A stretch of 64,000 nucleotides of DNA from Butyrivibrio sp. INlla18 (lineage in GTDB: Bacteria > Bacillota > Clostridia > Lachnospirales > Lachnospiraceae). Each line of letters starts with the position of its first letter. Position 1 is the first letter of the stretch. Shown one piece after another: positions 8,795 to 17,769 of the stretch. The translations under genes and the position numbers were made by a program. The notes below the pieces were generated by a model. It saw only the letters and a list, made by a program, of their open reading frames with translations, was not told the origin of the DNA and did not search any database. Location of the stretch: positions 234,838-298,837 of the forward strand of contig NZ_FMXK01000004.1 in NCBI RefSeq assembly GCF_900103635.1, in the 5' to 3' direction.

Positions 8795-9415
8795 TTATTT
8801 ACCGTTAAAATCATTCATGGCGCTGTCTACACCGGTTGAGATGATCTCCTCAACAGCGTTTACAGCTTTGTTAATGCCTTCTTTGATAGAGACTGCGTCT
8901 TCTCCCTGGAAGTGTCCAAGTACCCAGTCCACCATATCGTATTCCTTTGGTCTCTTGCCAACGCCAACTCTCACGCGGTTAAACTCGCTGTGACCAAGCT
9001 GTGCGATAATGCTCTTAAGGCCGTTGTGACCGCCGGCGCTTCCCTTTGGTCTGACTCTTATCTTGCCTACATCAAGATCCACATCATCAGATATGACGAT
9101 GAGCTCTTCCTTGGAATCAACCTTGAAGTAGTCGCAGATTGGTCTGATGGCCTCTCCGCTAAGGTTCATATATGTAAGTGGCTTAACAAGGATAACCCTT
9201 TCGTTTCCTATTCTGCCCTTACCAAAGGCTGCCTTAAACTTAGTTTCTGTAAGTTCGATATTATATTTATCTGAAAGGGCATCTATTGTAGCAAAGCCCA
9301 CGTTATGTCTTGTTTCAAAATATTTTTTCTCAGGATTTCCAAGTCCCGCTATTACATACATCTTTCCTGTTTCCTCTTCTCTTTTGCCAAAAAGCTTTGT
9401 AAATATTCCCCACAT
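8795..9415 (-). CDS. pth: Peptidyl-tRNA hydrolase
   Basis: 206-aa enzyme that cleaves the ester bond of peptidyl-tRNAs released early from ribosomes. Visible hallmarks: GLGNPEKKYFETRHNVGF, with the catalytic His in RHNVG, the conserved YMNLSGEA stretch, the DDVDLDVGKIRVRPKGSAGGHNGLKS region, and a C-terminal DWVLGHF helix. The body of the family starts at MYVIAGLGNP (residue 19); I keep the upstream ATG at 9415 because a good GGAGG lies just before it, whereas the internal ATG has only GGAAAG. The 18-residue extension is therefore plausible but not certain. Confidence 0.95.
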   Translation of the reverse strand: MWGIFTKLFGKREEETGKMYVIAGLGNPEKKYFETRHNVGFATIDALSDKYNIELTETKFKAAFGKGRIGNERVILVKPLTYMNLSGEAIRPICDYFKVDSKEELIVISDDVDLDVGKIRVRPKGSAGGHNGLKSIIAQLGHSEFNRVRVGVGKRPKEYDMVDWVLGHFQGEDAVSIKEGINKAVNAVEEIISTGVDSAMNDFNGK

Positions 9416-9441
9416 AACTCCTCCAAAAATCTGGACATAGA

Positions 9442-9478
9442 AATAAAATGGAGCCTAGAAAGTTAAATTCTAAGCCCC
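9442..9478 (-). terminator. Rho-independent terminator of spoVG
   Basis: Minus-strand hairpin GGGGCTTAGAA / TTCTAGGCTCC (9478-9468 with 9460-9450, containing G-U pairs) followed by ATTTTATTT. It separates glgC-glgD-spoVG from pth. Confidence 0.7.
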
Positions 9479-9519
9479 ATTAATTTAACATTATTTTACC
9501 TTGGCAACAAGCTAAATTA

Positions 9520-9807
9520 TTAAACTTCTGCCTCTCCTTCAGCAGGCTCTTCTAAAGCTGCTTTGTCATAAGCCTCAAGAATTGTATCCTGAAGGACTTT
9601 ACGAGTGTCAGAATTGATAGGATGAGCGATATCTCTGTACTCGCCATCTGATGACTTCTTGCTAGGCATTGCGATAAACAAGCCTCTCTCACCCTCAATT
9701 ACCTTGATATCATGAACTACAAATTCATTATCAAATGTAACTGATACAACTGCTCTCATCTTACCCTGCTTAGTTACTTTGCGTACTCTTACGTCTGTTA
9801 TCTTCAT
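9520..9807 (-). CDS. spoVG: SpoVG family regulatory protein
   Basis: 95-aa SpoVG. The N-terminal [11 protein letters not shown] and the central region with [24 protein letters not shown] are strongly conserved family signatures. SpoVG proteins bind nucleic acid and affect septation, capsule and stress genes; they occur in many non-sporulating Firmicutes, so the gene is not evidence for spore formation. It is preceded by AGAGGGGG and lies 36 nt downstream of glgD, probably as the end of that transcript, and is followed by a terminator. Confidence 0.96.
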   Translation of the reverse strand: MKITDVRVRKVTKQGKMRAVVSVTFDNEFVVHDIKVIEGERGLFIAMPSKKSSDGEYRDIAHPINSDTRKVLQDTILEAYDKAALEEPAEGEAEV

Positions 9808-9843
9808 TTTTTAACCCCCTCTTTGGTTAATTAGACTTGGTTG

Positions 9844-10962
9844 TTAGATTACGTATCTTTCATTGTTCTCTACTACGATCTTTATGCCGTTTTCTTCTTT
9901 GTAGTAGGAGTTAGCCTGAATGGTTCCATGGCTTTCAACAATGCAATTTTCTATATGAGAATTGTCTCCGATGTATACATCATTCAGGATGATCGAATTT
10001 TTGATGTAACAGTTATTCCCAACAAAAGCCCCCTTAAATATGACGGAATCTTCTATTGCACCATTTATTATGCATCCACTGGAGATCAAACTATTTTTGA
10101 TATTCACACCTACGTTATACTTGGCTGGTGGAAGATCAACTACCTTGGTGTATATACCAGGATACTCGCGGAAGAAATACTGTCTTACTTCTGGCTTGAG
10201 GAAATCCATGTTAGTTCTAAAGTAATCCTCAACAGAAGCAATGTTGTTCCAATATTCCTTGATCTTGTATCCGTATATTCTCTTCATATCCTTGTATCTA
10301 ACAAGAATATCCCTAACGAAGTCGTATCTTTCTTCCTCTTCAGCTCTTTCAATAAGTTCGATCAGCTGTCTACGTCTGATGACATATATACCACAGGAGA
10401 TTGTATTTGACCTTGATACCACAGGTTTTTCTTCGAATTCCTCAATCCTGCTCTCTTCGTTCATCCTGATAGTACCAAATCTCTCGGTATCTATACTTGC
10501 CGGCATGTCCTTGCAAACAACTGTGATGTCAGCTTGCTTCTGAATATGATATTCAAGAAGTTTGCCGTAATCCATCTTGTATACACAGTCACCGGAAGTA
10601 ATGATGACATACGGTTCATGGCAGCTACGAAGGAAATCAAGGTTCTGCGCAATGGCATCTGCTGTTCCTCTGTACCACAGATTGCCAGAAGCCTTAACAG
10701 CTGGGGTAAAGACATATAGACCACCCTGCTTACGACCGAAGTCCCACCACTTGGAAGAACTAAGGTGTGAATTAAGACTACCTGCATTGTACTGGGTAAA
10801 CACTGCAACCGTCTGTATGTGTGAGTTAGTCATGTTACTAAGTGCAAAATCGATACTTCTGTAAAAACCAGCCACAGGCATAGCGCAGACCGCTCTTTTC
10901 TTGGAGAGCTCATGCATCCTGCTGCTACTTCCACCTGCTAAGATAATTCCAATCGCTCTCAT
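9844..10962 (-). CDS. glgD: Glucose-1-phosphate adenylyltransferase subunit GlgD
   Basis: 372-aa paralogue of GlgC. It has the nucleotidyltransferase fold with a divergent N-terminal nucleotide loop ([15 protein letters not shown] instead of the G-rich GlgC loop), and a C-terminal left-handed beta-helix with hexapeptide repeats (about 280-360). In Firmicutes GlgD is a non-catalytic or weakly catalytic partner that activates GlgC in a hetero-oligomer making ADP-glucose for glycogen. The start overlaps the end of glgC by 4 nt, consistent with coupled translation and equal subunit supply. Confidence 0.93.
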   Translation of the reverse strand: MRAIGIILAGGSSSRMHELSKKRAVCAMPVAGFYRSIDFALSNMTNSHIQTVAVFTQYNAGSLNSHLSSSKWWDFGRKQGGLYVFTPAVKASGNLWYRGTADAIAQNLDFLRSCHEPYVIITSGDCVYKMDYGKLLEYHIQKQADITVVCKDMPASIDTERFGTIRMNEESRIEEFEEKPVVSRSNTISCGIYVIRRRQLIELIERAEEEERYDFVRDILVRYKDMKRIYGYKIKEYWNNIASVEDYFRTNMDFLKPEVRQYFFREYPGIYTKVVDLPPAKYNVGVNIKNSLISSGCIINGAIEDSVIFKGAFVGNNCYIKNSIILNDVYIGDNSHIENCIVESHGTIQANSYYKEENGIKIVVENNERYVI

Positions 10963-12233
10963 GTCTCATCACCTGCCTTCTCTAATGTCCTACCGCTATC
11001 GAGAACTCCATTTGGATAATCTTTCGCAGTGGTGCTACCTGAGATCATGGTATTCTTTCCAATCTGTACGTTGTCAGGAATAACTGACTTCTCGCCGACA
11101 GTGCAGAGACCTTCGCAATAAATGCTCGGCTTAGTCTCATTTTCTTTTTCCTCGAAGGCTCCGATCTGAACACCGTTTCCAATCTTAACCTTCTCGGCAA
11201 TGATACCTTTTTCTATGTTACAGCCTTCACCAATCTCCGTCTCATTCATGATAATGGAGTGGCTGACTACTGTATCTTTTCCTATCTTAACGCCGGGACC
11301 TATGACTGAGTTATATACCTTACCGTATATCTCACATCCCTCGCCTACGATACTCCTCTCAATTGTGCTTTCTGGTCCAAGGTACTGCGGAGGCTGAACA
11401 TCGCTTGATGTAAAGATCTTCCAATACTCCTCATAGAGGTTAAACTCTGGAACTATGTCAATGAGCTCCATGTTGGCCTGCCAATAAGAAGTAAGTGTTC
11501 CTACATCCTTCCAGTATCCATCGAATTCATAAGCATAAAGAGATTTACCTTGTTCCTTACAATAAGGAATGATATGTTTACCAAAATCAAGACCAGCCTG
11601 ATCTTTATTCTGGATAAGCGCCTGCTTCAAAACTTCCCATGAGAAAATGTATATACCCATAGAAGCAAGATTGCTGCGTGGATGCTCTGGCTTTTCCTCA
11701 AAGTCTACGATCTTCTTGTCGTCGTCAGTGATCATGATACCGAATCTGCTGGCCTCTTCCATAGGAACAGGCATAACAGCGATAGTAGCATCAGCATGAC
11801 TTGCCTTGTGAAAATCGAGCATAGTTTCATAATCCATCTTATATATATGATCACCGGAAAGGATCAGAACATAATCTGGATTATAATTTTCCATATATTC
11901 TAAGTTCTGGTAAATTGCATTAGCAGTACCGGTATACCATTCACTGTTTGAACTTTTTTCATATGGAGGAAGTACTGTTACTCCACCAAAGTTTCGGTCC
12001 AAATCCCATGGAATACCAATGCCAATGTGAGAATTGAGTCGGAGCGGACGATACTGTGTAAGAACACCAACAGTGTCTACTCCAGAATTGATGCAATTGC
12101 TAAGCGGGAAATCTATGATTCTATACTTTCCCCCAAATGAAACTGCGGGCTTTGCCATTTTAGCTGTCAAAACTCCCAGTCTGCTGCCCTGGCCCCCTGC
12201 CAGCAGCATGGCGATCATCTCTTTCTTTATCAT
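10959..12233 (-). CDS. glgC: Glucose-1-phosphate adenylyltransferase catalytic subunit GlgC
   Basis: 424-aa enzyme that makes ADP-glucose from ATP and glucose 1-phosphate, the committed step of bacterial glycogen synthesis. Shown by the N-terminal [19 protein letters not shown] nucleotide loop, the sugar-binding stretch [16 protein letters not shown], and a C-terminal beta-helix with hexapeptide repeats. Longer than GlgD and with intact catalytic loop. Ribosome binding site GAGG. The promoter candidate lies at 12333-12341, back-to-back with that of murC. No other glycogen genes are in the window. Confidence 0.96.
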   Translation of the reverse strand: MIKKEMIAMLLAGGQGSRLGVLTAKMAKPAVSFGGKYRIIDFPLSNCINSGVDTVGVLTQYRPLRLNSHIGIGIPWDLDRNFGGVTVLPPYEKSSNSEWYTGTANAIYQNLEYMENYNPDYVLILSGDHIYKMDYETMLDFHKASHADATIAVMPVPMEEASRFGIMITDDDKKIVDFEEKPEHPRSNLASMGIYIFSWEVLKQALIQNKDQAGLDFGKHIIPYCKEQGKSLYAYEFDGYWKDVGTLTSYWQANMELIDIVPEFNLYEEYWKIFTSSDVQPPQYLGPESTIERSIVGEGCEIYGKVYNSVIGPGVKIGKDTVVSHSIIMNETEIGEGCNIEKGIIAEKVKIGNGVQIGAFEEKENETKPSIYCEGLCTVGEKSVIPDNVQIGKNTMISGSTTAKDYPNGVLDSGRTLEKAGDET

Positions 12234-12332
12234 GTTCCACCTCGTTGCATTTTACGCCATTATAGTCTAGTAACTTTGATACACCATACATGCTTTTACA
12301 TGTCACAGAAAATCGCTTCTTTCTTATATTAA

Positions 12333-12341
12333 AGTATAACA
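12333..12341 (-). promoter_or_regulatory. Extended -10 promoter candidate of glgCD
   Basis: Minus-strand TGTTATACT (12341-12333), an extended -10 (TGn + TATACT) without a good -35; T-rich sequence lies upstream. Confidence 0.45.
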
Positions 12342-12418
12342 TAAAGAATTCATTAAAAAAACACAATTTAGATATTTATGTCTACACAATATCATAAACT
12401 ATTTTACAAAGGGCTTTT

Positions 12419-12446
12419 TTGACATTGATGGAAATAGTGTTAGAAT
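12419..12446 (+). promoter_or_regulatory. Promoter of murC
   Basis: TTGACA at 12419-12424, 16-nt spacer, TAGAAT at 12441-12446; a second TATAAT lies four bases further on. The start codon is about 45 nt downstream. Confidence 0.6.
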
Positions 12447-12492
12447 ATAATGCGTTATACTTTACAATGATACTAATGAATCGAGGATTGTT

Positions 12493-13887
12493 ATGTACAC
12501 AATTGATTTTGATAAACCGGTCCATGTCTACTTCATGGGAATCGGCGGAATTTCCATGAGCGGACTTGCAAGCATATTAATAGAAAGAAACTTCAAAGTT
12601 TCAGGTTCAGATTCCAAAAAATCTGCAATGACTGAAAACCTTGAGAACCAGGGTGTTACTATTCTCTATGGTCAGAAGGCAGAAAATATCGAAAAGATGC
12701 AGCCTATAGACGTTGTTGTTTATACTGCAGCTGTTCATCCTGATAACCCAGAATTTGTTGCTGCCAAGAATGCAGGTATTCCAATGCTCACAAGAGCAGA
12801 ACTTCTTGGACAGATCATGAAACAGTACGGTCTTCCAATCGCCATCAGCGGAACACACGGTAAGACTACTACAACTTCAATGCTTTCAAAGATTCTTTTG
12901 GAGGCAGATACAGATCCTACTCTTTCAATCGGTGGAGTGTTCAAGGATATCGGAGGCAACATCAGAGTTGGTAAGTCAGAGTACTTTGTAACAGAGGCTT
13001 GTGAGTATACCAACAGCTTCCTTAGCTTTTTCCCTAAGATCAGTGTTATTTCTAATATAGATGCTGATCACCTTGATTTCTTCAAAGACCTTGATGACAT
13101 CAGACATTCATTCAGGAAATTTGCAGAGCTTCTTCCAGCAGACGGAAGCCTTATCATTAACGGCGACATAGACAATCTTTCATATATTACTGATGGACTT
13201 AAGTGCAGCATCATCACTTATGGTTCTACATCTGATTGCGATTTCTATCCAACAGATATTACTTATGATGATCACGGCAATCCAGCCTTCAAGGCTCATC
13301 TCAAAGATGGCAGTGTACTTGATATAAGGCTTGCTGTTCCAGGTATCCACAACGTATATAATGCCCTGGCAGCAATTGCTGTTTCTACTATATTAGATAT
13401 AGAAAAAGAGCATGTGGTTACAGCTCTTAGTCTCTTTGGCGGAACAAGCAGACGTTTCGAGTACAAGGGTGAGATTCACGGCGTAACTATCATCGATGAT
13501 TATGCTCATCACCCAACAGAGATAAAGGCTACTCTTACAGCAGCTCAGAATTATCCACACGGCAAGATCTGGTGCGTATTCCAACCACATACTTACACCA
13601 GAACCAAAGCTCTTATGAATGAGTTTGCAGAAGCTCTTTCACTTGCAGATCACGTTATCCTTGCTGATATCTACGCCGCAAGAGAGACTGACAACCTTGG
13701 AATCAGCTCACGTACTCTTAGAGACAAGATCATTGAACTTGGACATGAGTGTAATTATTTTCCAACTTATGAAAACTTTGCTGAAATTGAAAAATTCCTT
13801 TTGCAAAATTGCACTAAAGGAGATTTGTTGATAACCATGGGTGCCGGAGATGTTGTTAAAATCGGTAATGAACTCTTAGGTCAGTAA
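12493..13887 (+). CDS. murC: UDP-N-acetylmuramate--L-alanine ligase MurC
   Basis: 464-aa cytoplasmic Mur ligase that adds L-alanine to UDP-MurNAc at the cost of ATP. Visible: N-terminal UDP-binding region GIGGISMSGLASIL, ATP loop SGTHGKTTTTSM (about 117-128), EACEYTNSFL, the central DADHLDFF, and the C-terminal DDYAHHPTEI motif of the substrate domain. Length and order match the family. First gene of the plus-strand island and followed by a branched terminator at 13946-14008, so it is probably transcribed alone. Confidence 0.97.
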   Translation: MYTIDFDKPVHVYFMGIGGISMSGLASILIERNFKVSGSDSKKSAMTENLENQGVTILYGQKAENIEKMQPIDVVVYTAAVHPDNPEFVAAKNAGIPMLTRAELLGQIMKQYGLPIAISGTHGKTTTTSMLSKILLEADTDPTLSIGGVFKDIGGNIRVGKSEYFVTEACEYTNSFLSFFPKISVISNIDADHLDFFKDLDDIRHSFRKFAELLPADGSLIINGDIDNLSYITDGLKCSIITYGSTSDCDFYPTDITYDDHGNPAFKAHLKDGSVLDIRLAVPGIHNVYNALAAIAVSTILDIEKEHVVTALSLFGGTSRRFEYKGEIHGVTIIDDYAHHPTEIKATLTAAQNYPHGKIWCVFQPHTYTRTKALMNEFAEALSLADHVILADIYAARETDNLGISSRTLRDKIIELGHECNYFPTYENFAEIEKFLLQNCTKGDLLITMGAGDVVKIGNELLGQ

Positions 13888-13890
13888 CAC

Positions 13891-14049
13891 TTATCCACAT
13901 ATCCACTTTTTGAAATGGATTTATGTAAATCAATCTTGGTGGATAACAGCCAAAAAATTGTCACTTATTTTTGAAATCATAAGTGCCGATGGTTTGGCTG
14001 TTTTTTTATTTGTTATATCGATTAATCCACATTATCCACATTGTCCACA
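13891..14049. promoter_or_regulatory. Cluster of DnaA-box-like 9-mers
   Basis: Matches to the DnaA box TTATCCACA: perfect at 13891-13899 and 14032-14040; one mismatch at 14023-14031 (TAATCCACA), 14041-14049 (TTGTCCACA) and, on the minus strand, 13938-13946 (TTATCCACC). The three at 14023-14049 are directly abutting without gaps. A weaker copy follows the first box at 13899. Located upstream of dnaD and the helicase-loader gene; another perfect box lies after prs (17758-17766). Confidence 0.6.
13946..14008 (+). terminator. Branched terminator of murC
   Basis: Outer stem ACAGCCAAA (13946-13954) with TTTGGCTGT (13993-14001), an inner hairpin CACTTAT (13962-13968) / ATAAGTG (13979-13985), and a T7 run from 14001. 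The minus-strand DnaA-like box ends at its first base. Confidence 0.7.
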
Positions 14050-14050
14050 A

Positions 14051-14071
14051 TGTTTCACAAAACGTGAAACA
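14051..14071. repeat. 8-bp inverted repeat of parS-like halves with 5-bp spacer
   Basis: TGTTTCAC (14051-14058), spacer AAAAC, GTGAAACA (14064-14071). The halves are identical to those of the ParB site parS (TGTTTCAC/GTGAAACA), but the 5-bp insertion breaks the normal contiguous 16-mer. Confidence 0.6.
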
Positions 14072-14128
14072 CCGCACCAGTGCTGGACTTCTTCGTTACT
14101 TTTACCCATATCTTTTACAATTTTTGTG

Positions 14129-14137
14129 TGGTAAGAT
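14129..14137 (+). promoter_or_regulatory. Extended -10 promoter candidate of dnaD-dnaI-prs
   Basis: TGGTAAGAT (TGn followed by TAAGAT) about 90 nt upstream of the dnaD start; no convincing -35. The remaining part of this 341-nt gap holds the DnaA-like boxes, the terminator and the inverted repeat, and no coding frame. Confidence 0.35.
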
Positions 14138-14228
14138 TTGAATTGTTCTGAGGAACATAAAAAGAAGTGACCGATGATGGTACTCAAAAATGTTCTCGGA
14201 TAATTTGTAAAGCAGGTGATAAAAGTAT

Positions 14229-15353
14229 ATGATGGGGCGAGTAACTATTAGTCATAATTTGGGGGAGGATTCTACCAATGTTTCCAATATCTTTATTGAT
14301 GAATACATGCAGGACGCCAATGATGCGCAGATCAAGATTTACTTATTTTTACTGCGTATGATGAGCGCCAATCTGCCAACCAGCGTTTCAGCATTGGCAG
14401 ATAAATTTAATCATACTGAGAAGGACGTAATTCGCGCCCTTAAGTACTGGGAAAAGAAAGAGCTTATCAGTCTTGAGTATGACGTTTCCGGTAACCTCAC
14501 TGGAATCCATATGGAAGACATTGTGGCTCCACAGAACCTTGGACGTAGAAAGAGCGACACTGTTCTTAGAACTGTTTCTTCTCATAGAGAGAGCAGCTTT
14601 GAGGATCACAAGGAAGAGCTTCCTGAAGTTGTCGCACCTAGCAAGCCAAAGTATTCTGCAGCTCAGCTTCGTGCTTTCAAGCAGACAGAAGGTGCAAACA
14701 TAGCGTTCCTTGCTGAGCAGTATTTTGGAAGGCCTCTTGCTTCTACTGAGATGCTTACTTTGTACTACATCCATGATGAGCTCAAGTTCTCAGATGATCT
14801 TTTGGACTATCTGATGCAGTATTGCGTCGATAATCATAAAACTGATTTCAGGTATGTTGAGAAGGTAGCATTATCCTGGAGTCAGGAAGGCATCAAAACG
14901 CCAAAACAGGCACGCGCGGAAATCTACAAACATGATCCTGAAGTCATCAGTATCATGAAAGCCTTGGGAATGGACAACAGTCCTACTGAGAAGGAGGGGA
15001 ACTTCATCAGCTCGTGGCGAGGGGAGTTGGGATTTTCGATGGATATCATTGCAGAAGCCTGCGACCGCACTGTTATGGCAACCCAGAAGAATCGCTTGAA
15101 ATATTGTGATAGCATTCTTCGCAGCTGGCATGAGAAAAAGGTTGAAACTAGGGAGGATATTGCCAGATTAGATGCTGATTTCACCGCTGATCTCAAGAAA
15201 AAGAGATCAATGGCTTCTGTATCATCCATCAATAGTAAACTCCGCTCTGACGAATCATATATTCGCCAAAGCGGCAACCAGAACCGTTTCAATCAGTTCC
15301 AGCAGAATACATATAATTTTGCTGAACTAGAAGAAAAGCTTCTGGACAACTAA
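14229..15353 (+). CDS. DnaD-domain replication initiation protein
   Basis: 374-aa protein. Residues about 25-110 form a winged-helix N-terminal domain typical of DnaD/DnaB primosome proteins (AQIKIYLFLLRMM, LADKFNHTEKDVIRALKYW); two DnaB_2-type helical domains follow (AEQYFGRPLASTEMLTLYYI at about 163 and a second around 245-300). Such proteins remodel DNA at the origin and help load the replicative helicase together with a DnaI-type ATPase, which is exactly the next gene. Ribosome binding site AGGTGA is 9 bases upstream of the ATG at 14229; a second ATG sits at 14232. The Gln/Asn-rich tail is variable. Confidence 0.85.
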   Translation: MMGRVTISHNLGEDSTNVSNIFIDEYMQDANDAQIKIYLFLLRMMSANLPTSVSALADKFNHTEKDVIRALKYWEKKELISLEYDVSGNLTGIHMEDIVAPQNLGRRKSDTVLRTVSSHRESSFEDHKEELPEVVAPSKPKYSAAQLRAFKQTEGANIAFLAEQYFGRPLASTEMLTLYYIHDELKFSDDLLDYLMQYCVDNHKTDFRYVEKVALSWSQEGIKTPKQARAEIYKHDPEVISIMKALGMDNSPTEKEGNFISSWRGELGFSMDIIAEACDRTVMATQKNRLKYCDSILRSWHEKKVETREDIARLDADFTADLKKKRSMASVSSINSKLRSDESYIRQSGNQNRFNQFQQNTYNFAELEEKLLDN

Positions 15354-15398
15354 CTCTTATAGGATTGGGGAATCTTGTAAGAGCCACATAAAAGTTAA

Positions 15399-15454
15399 GC
15401 CCTGTACTTTTGGTTTGGCGGCGGCATTTGCCTTCCCCAAAGCACGTACAGGGC
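15399..15454. repeat. Inverted repeat in the dnaD-dnaI gap
   Basis: GCCCTGTAC (15399-15407) and GTACAGGGC (15446-15454) are perfect complements separated by 38 nt that includes a GGCGGCGGC stretch. A transcript could form a long-loop hairpin ending about 40 nt before the start of the helicase-loader gene. It is not followed by a T run. Confidence 0.5.
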
Positions 15455-15495
15455 ATACTTTTGTGATTTACACATTAGCATTTAAGGAGATCACT

Positions 15496-16479
15496 ATGCC
15501 ATTAACAAATGCACAATATGATCAGATAATGCATGAATATGAAGAAAGACGCGCCTTGCACAGACAGGAACTTGAAGAGAGACAGTGCTATGTCTATGAG
15601 AATGTTCCTGGCTACAAAGATCTTGAAGATCAGACAGCTACAGCAAGCGTAACTTTCGGTAAAAGACTTCTTTCAGGAGAGCGCCTTGATAGATCAGCCC
15701 TTAGACAGGAACTGGCTGAACTCGCAAGGCAAAAACTCCTTCTTTTAACTGAAGCCGGCTTCTCTTCTGATTATCTTGATATGGGTTATACCTGTCAGGA
15801 CTGCAAGGATACCGGTTATATAGGTAATGAGAAATGTCATTGTTTCAAACAAAAGATCATTGAAACTCTCTATGATAAATCAAATCTTAAGATGCTTACC
15901 AAAACTGCTAACTTTAAGCTCATGTCTGATAAATATTATCAGGGCGAAGACTTAAAGAGATTTCATGGTGCAGTTAATGCTGCTGAAGATTTTATTAATA
16001 ATTTTAACTCTGACTACCAAAATCTATTCATTTATGGTACAGTTGGTACTGGCAAATCTTTCCTGTCAACTTGTATTGCAAATGAACTCCTTAAAAAGGG
16101 ACATTCTGTAATATATTTCAGTTCCACAGGATTATTTGAACTACTGGCCGAGAACTCTTTCGACTATCGTAACAAGCAAGAACTCAGGAGCATTTATGAT
16201 GACCTTTATGGATGCGAGCTTCTCATTATCGATGACCTTGGTACTGAGCGCACCAATTCCTTTGTTGCTTCCGAGCTTTTCTCTTGCCTGAATGAAAGGG
16301 ATATCCGAAAGAAAGCCACTATAATTACCACTAATCTTTCTCTTGAAGAATTGCAAATGACTTATTCAGACAGAATCTTTTCAAGAGTCACAAGTAATTA
16401 CAAGCTCTTGAAATTATCTGGTCAGGATATTCGTAAAATAAAGAAGATTGCAAGAAAAGAAAGCGAGGATTTTCAGTAA
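15496..16479 (+). CDS. DnaI/DnaC-like helicase loader ATPase
   Basis: 327-aa AAA+ protein. N-terminal region with a zinc-type cysteine cluster (CQDCKDTGYIGNEKCHC, about 98-114), then an AAA+ domain: Walker A GTVGTGKS (about 181-188), Walker B ELLIIDDLGTE, sensor 1 ATIITTNLS and arginine finger region SDRIFSRV. This matches DnaI/DnaC loaders that deliver the DnaB helicase at replication start. I choose the ATG at 15496 because AAGGAG lies 6 bases upstream; a longer frame opens at 15415 without a site. It ends in a 1-nt overlap (TAATG) with prs. Confidence 0.9.
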   Translation: MPLTNAQYDQIMHEYEERRALHRQELEERQCYVYENVPGYKDLEDQTATASVTFGKRLLSGERLDRSALRQELAELARQKLLLLTEAGFSSDYLDMGYTCQDCKDTGYIGNEKCHCFKQKIIETLYDKSNLKMLTKTANFKLMSDKYYQGEDLKRFHGAVNAAEDFINNFNSDYQNLFIYGTVGTGKSFLSTCIANELLKKGHSVIYFSSTGLFELLAENSFDYRNKQELRSIYDDLYGCELLIIDDLGTERTNSFVASELFSCLNERDIRKKATIITTNLSLEELQMTYSDRIFSRVTSNYKLLKLSGQDIRKIKKIARKESEDFQ

Positions 16480-17693
16480 TGCCAAAAAGAGAAGAGAAAC
16501 GTAATCTGGAGACAATTCCTGTTGGTTCCTTAGGAATTATCCCACTTAAGGGTGTAAAGTCTCTAGCAGAGAAAGTCGATTACTATCTCGTTAAATGGAG
16601 AGCAGAAAGAGAAAATGAGCACAAAGGAAGCTTAGCTTTTACAGGTTATGAGCGTCCTTCATATATCTTAGATGCAGATGTTCCAAGATTTGGAACTGGT
16701 GAAGCTAAGGGTGTTATCAAGACTTCTGTTCGTGGCGATGACTTATATCTTTTAGTTGATGTTTGTAACTATTCACAGACCTATTCTCTATTTGGACAGG
16801 AAAATCATATGTCTCCTGATGATCACTATCAGGATCTCAAAAGAATTATTGCTGCCGTAGGTGGTAAGGCCAGAAGAATCACAGTTATCATGCCTTTCCT
16901 CTATGAGTCAAGACAGCACAAGAGAAGCTCAAGAGAATCTCTTGACTGCGCTATCGCTCTTCAGGAGCTCGTGAATATGGGTGTTGATAATATCATCACT
17001 TTCGATGCTCACGATCCTAGAGTACAGAATGCTATTCCACTTAACGGTTTTGAAACCGTTCGTACAACATATCAGTTCATCAAGGCTCTTCTTAGAAATG
17101 TTTGGGATCTCAAGATCGATTCAGATCACATGATGGTCATCTCTCCAGATGAAGGTGGAATGGGCCGTGCAATCTACCTTGCCAGCGTACTTGGTCTCGA
17201 TGTAGGAATGTTCTACAAGAGACGTGACTACACACAGGTAGTTGATGGACGTAATCCTATCGTTTCACATGAGTTCCTTGGAACAAGTGTTGAAGGCAAG
17301 TCAGTTATCATCGTTGACGATATGATCTCATCTGGCGAGAGCATGATCGACGTAGCTAGAGCTCTTAAGGAGCGTAAGGCTGCCAGAATCTATGCATTCT
17401 CAACATTTGGCTTATTCACAAGCGGACTTGAGATCTTTGATAAAGCTTACGAAGAAGGAATCATTGACAGAGTCCTTACTACAAACCTTGTATATCAGAC
17501 TCCTGAGCTTCTTTCTCGTGAATGGTATATCAGCTGCGATATGAGTAAGTACATTGCTTACCTTATCGATACTCTTAACCACGATGCATCAATCAGCGAT
17601 CTTCTTAATCCTGTTGAGCGTATCAACAACATTATTGAGCGTTACAACAGCGGTGAGCTCAAGGCATCTCTCGAAGCAGAAAAAAAGCTTTGA
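16479..17693 (+). CDS. prs: Ribose-phosphate pyrophosphokinase, long form
   Basis: 404-aa PRPP synthase making phosphoribosyl pyrophosphate from ribose 5-phosphate and ATP, feeding nucleotide, His and Trp synthesis. Visible: pyrophosphate/Mg region around ITFDAHDPRVQNAI and the PRPP-binding loop VIIVDDMISSGESMID (about 282-297). The usual bacterial enzyme has about 310-320 residues; this one carries an N-terminal extension and insertions, the long form seen in Lachnospiraceae. Translationally coupled to the helicase loader by overlapping stop and start. A strong terminator follows. Confidence 0.93.
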   Translation: MPKREEKRNLETIPVGSLGIIPLKGVKSLAEKVDYYLVKWRAERENEHKGSLAFTGYERPSYILDADVPRFGTGEAKGVIKTSVRGDDLYLLVDVCNYSQTYSLFGQENHMSPDDHYQDLKRIIAAVGGKARRITVIMPFLYESRQHKRSSRESLDCAIALQELVNMGVDNIITFDAHDPRVQNAIPLNGFETVRTTYQFIKALLRNVWDLKIDSDHMMVISPDEGGMGRAIYLASVLGLDVGMFYKRRDYTQVVDGRNPIVSHEFLGTSVEGKSVIIVDDMISSGESMIDVARALKERKAARIYAFSTFGLFTSGLEIFDKAYEEGIIDRVLTTNLVYQTPELLSREWYISCDMSKYIAYLIDTLNHDASISDLLNPVERINNIIERYNSGELKASLEAEKKL

Positions 17694-17720
17694 TTCACTA
17701 AACTTAATGGCATTATTTAA

Positions 17721-17752
17721 GCCGAGATTCAGATTTGAATCTCGGCTTTTTA
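17721..17752 (+). terminator. Terminator of the dnaD-dnaI-prs operon
   Basis: Perfect 10-bp stem GCCGAGATTC / GAATCTCGGC (17721-17730, 17737-17746), 6-nt loop, then TTTTTATT. Confidence 0.9.
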
Positions 17753-17757
17753 TTATG

Positions 17758-17766
17758 TTATCCACA
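17758..17766 (+). promoter_or_regulatory. Isolated perfect DnaA box after prs
   Basis: TTATCCACA just after the terminator, four bases before the stop codon of the convergent HAD gene. A single 9-mer match may be chance, but it echoes the cluster at 13891-14049. Confidence 0.4.
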
Positions 17767-17769
17767 AGA

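Noticed and set aside
9520..9807. SpoVG as evidence of sporulation
   Set aside because: SpoVG is present in many non-sporulating Firmicutes and no other sporulation-specific gene was recognised here.
9841..10410. 189-codon open frame opposite glgD
   Set aside because: Contained in glgD with no start signal; its hydrophobic character comes from antisense of codons of the beta-helix.
13888..14228. Chromosome origin oriC at the murC-dnaD gap
   Set aside because: DnaA-like boxes are present but no dnaA, dnaN or rpmH and no clear AT-rich unwinding element; gene strand does not switch consistently. Kept only as a finding.
15399..15454. Terminator of dnaD
   Set aside because: No U run follows and the loop is 38 nt; downstream genes belong to the same operon.
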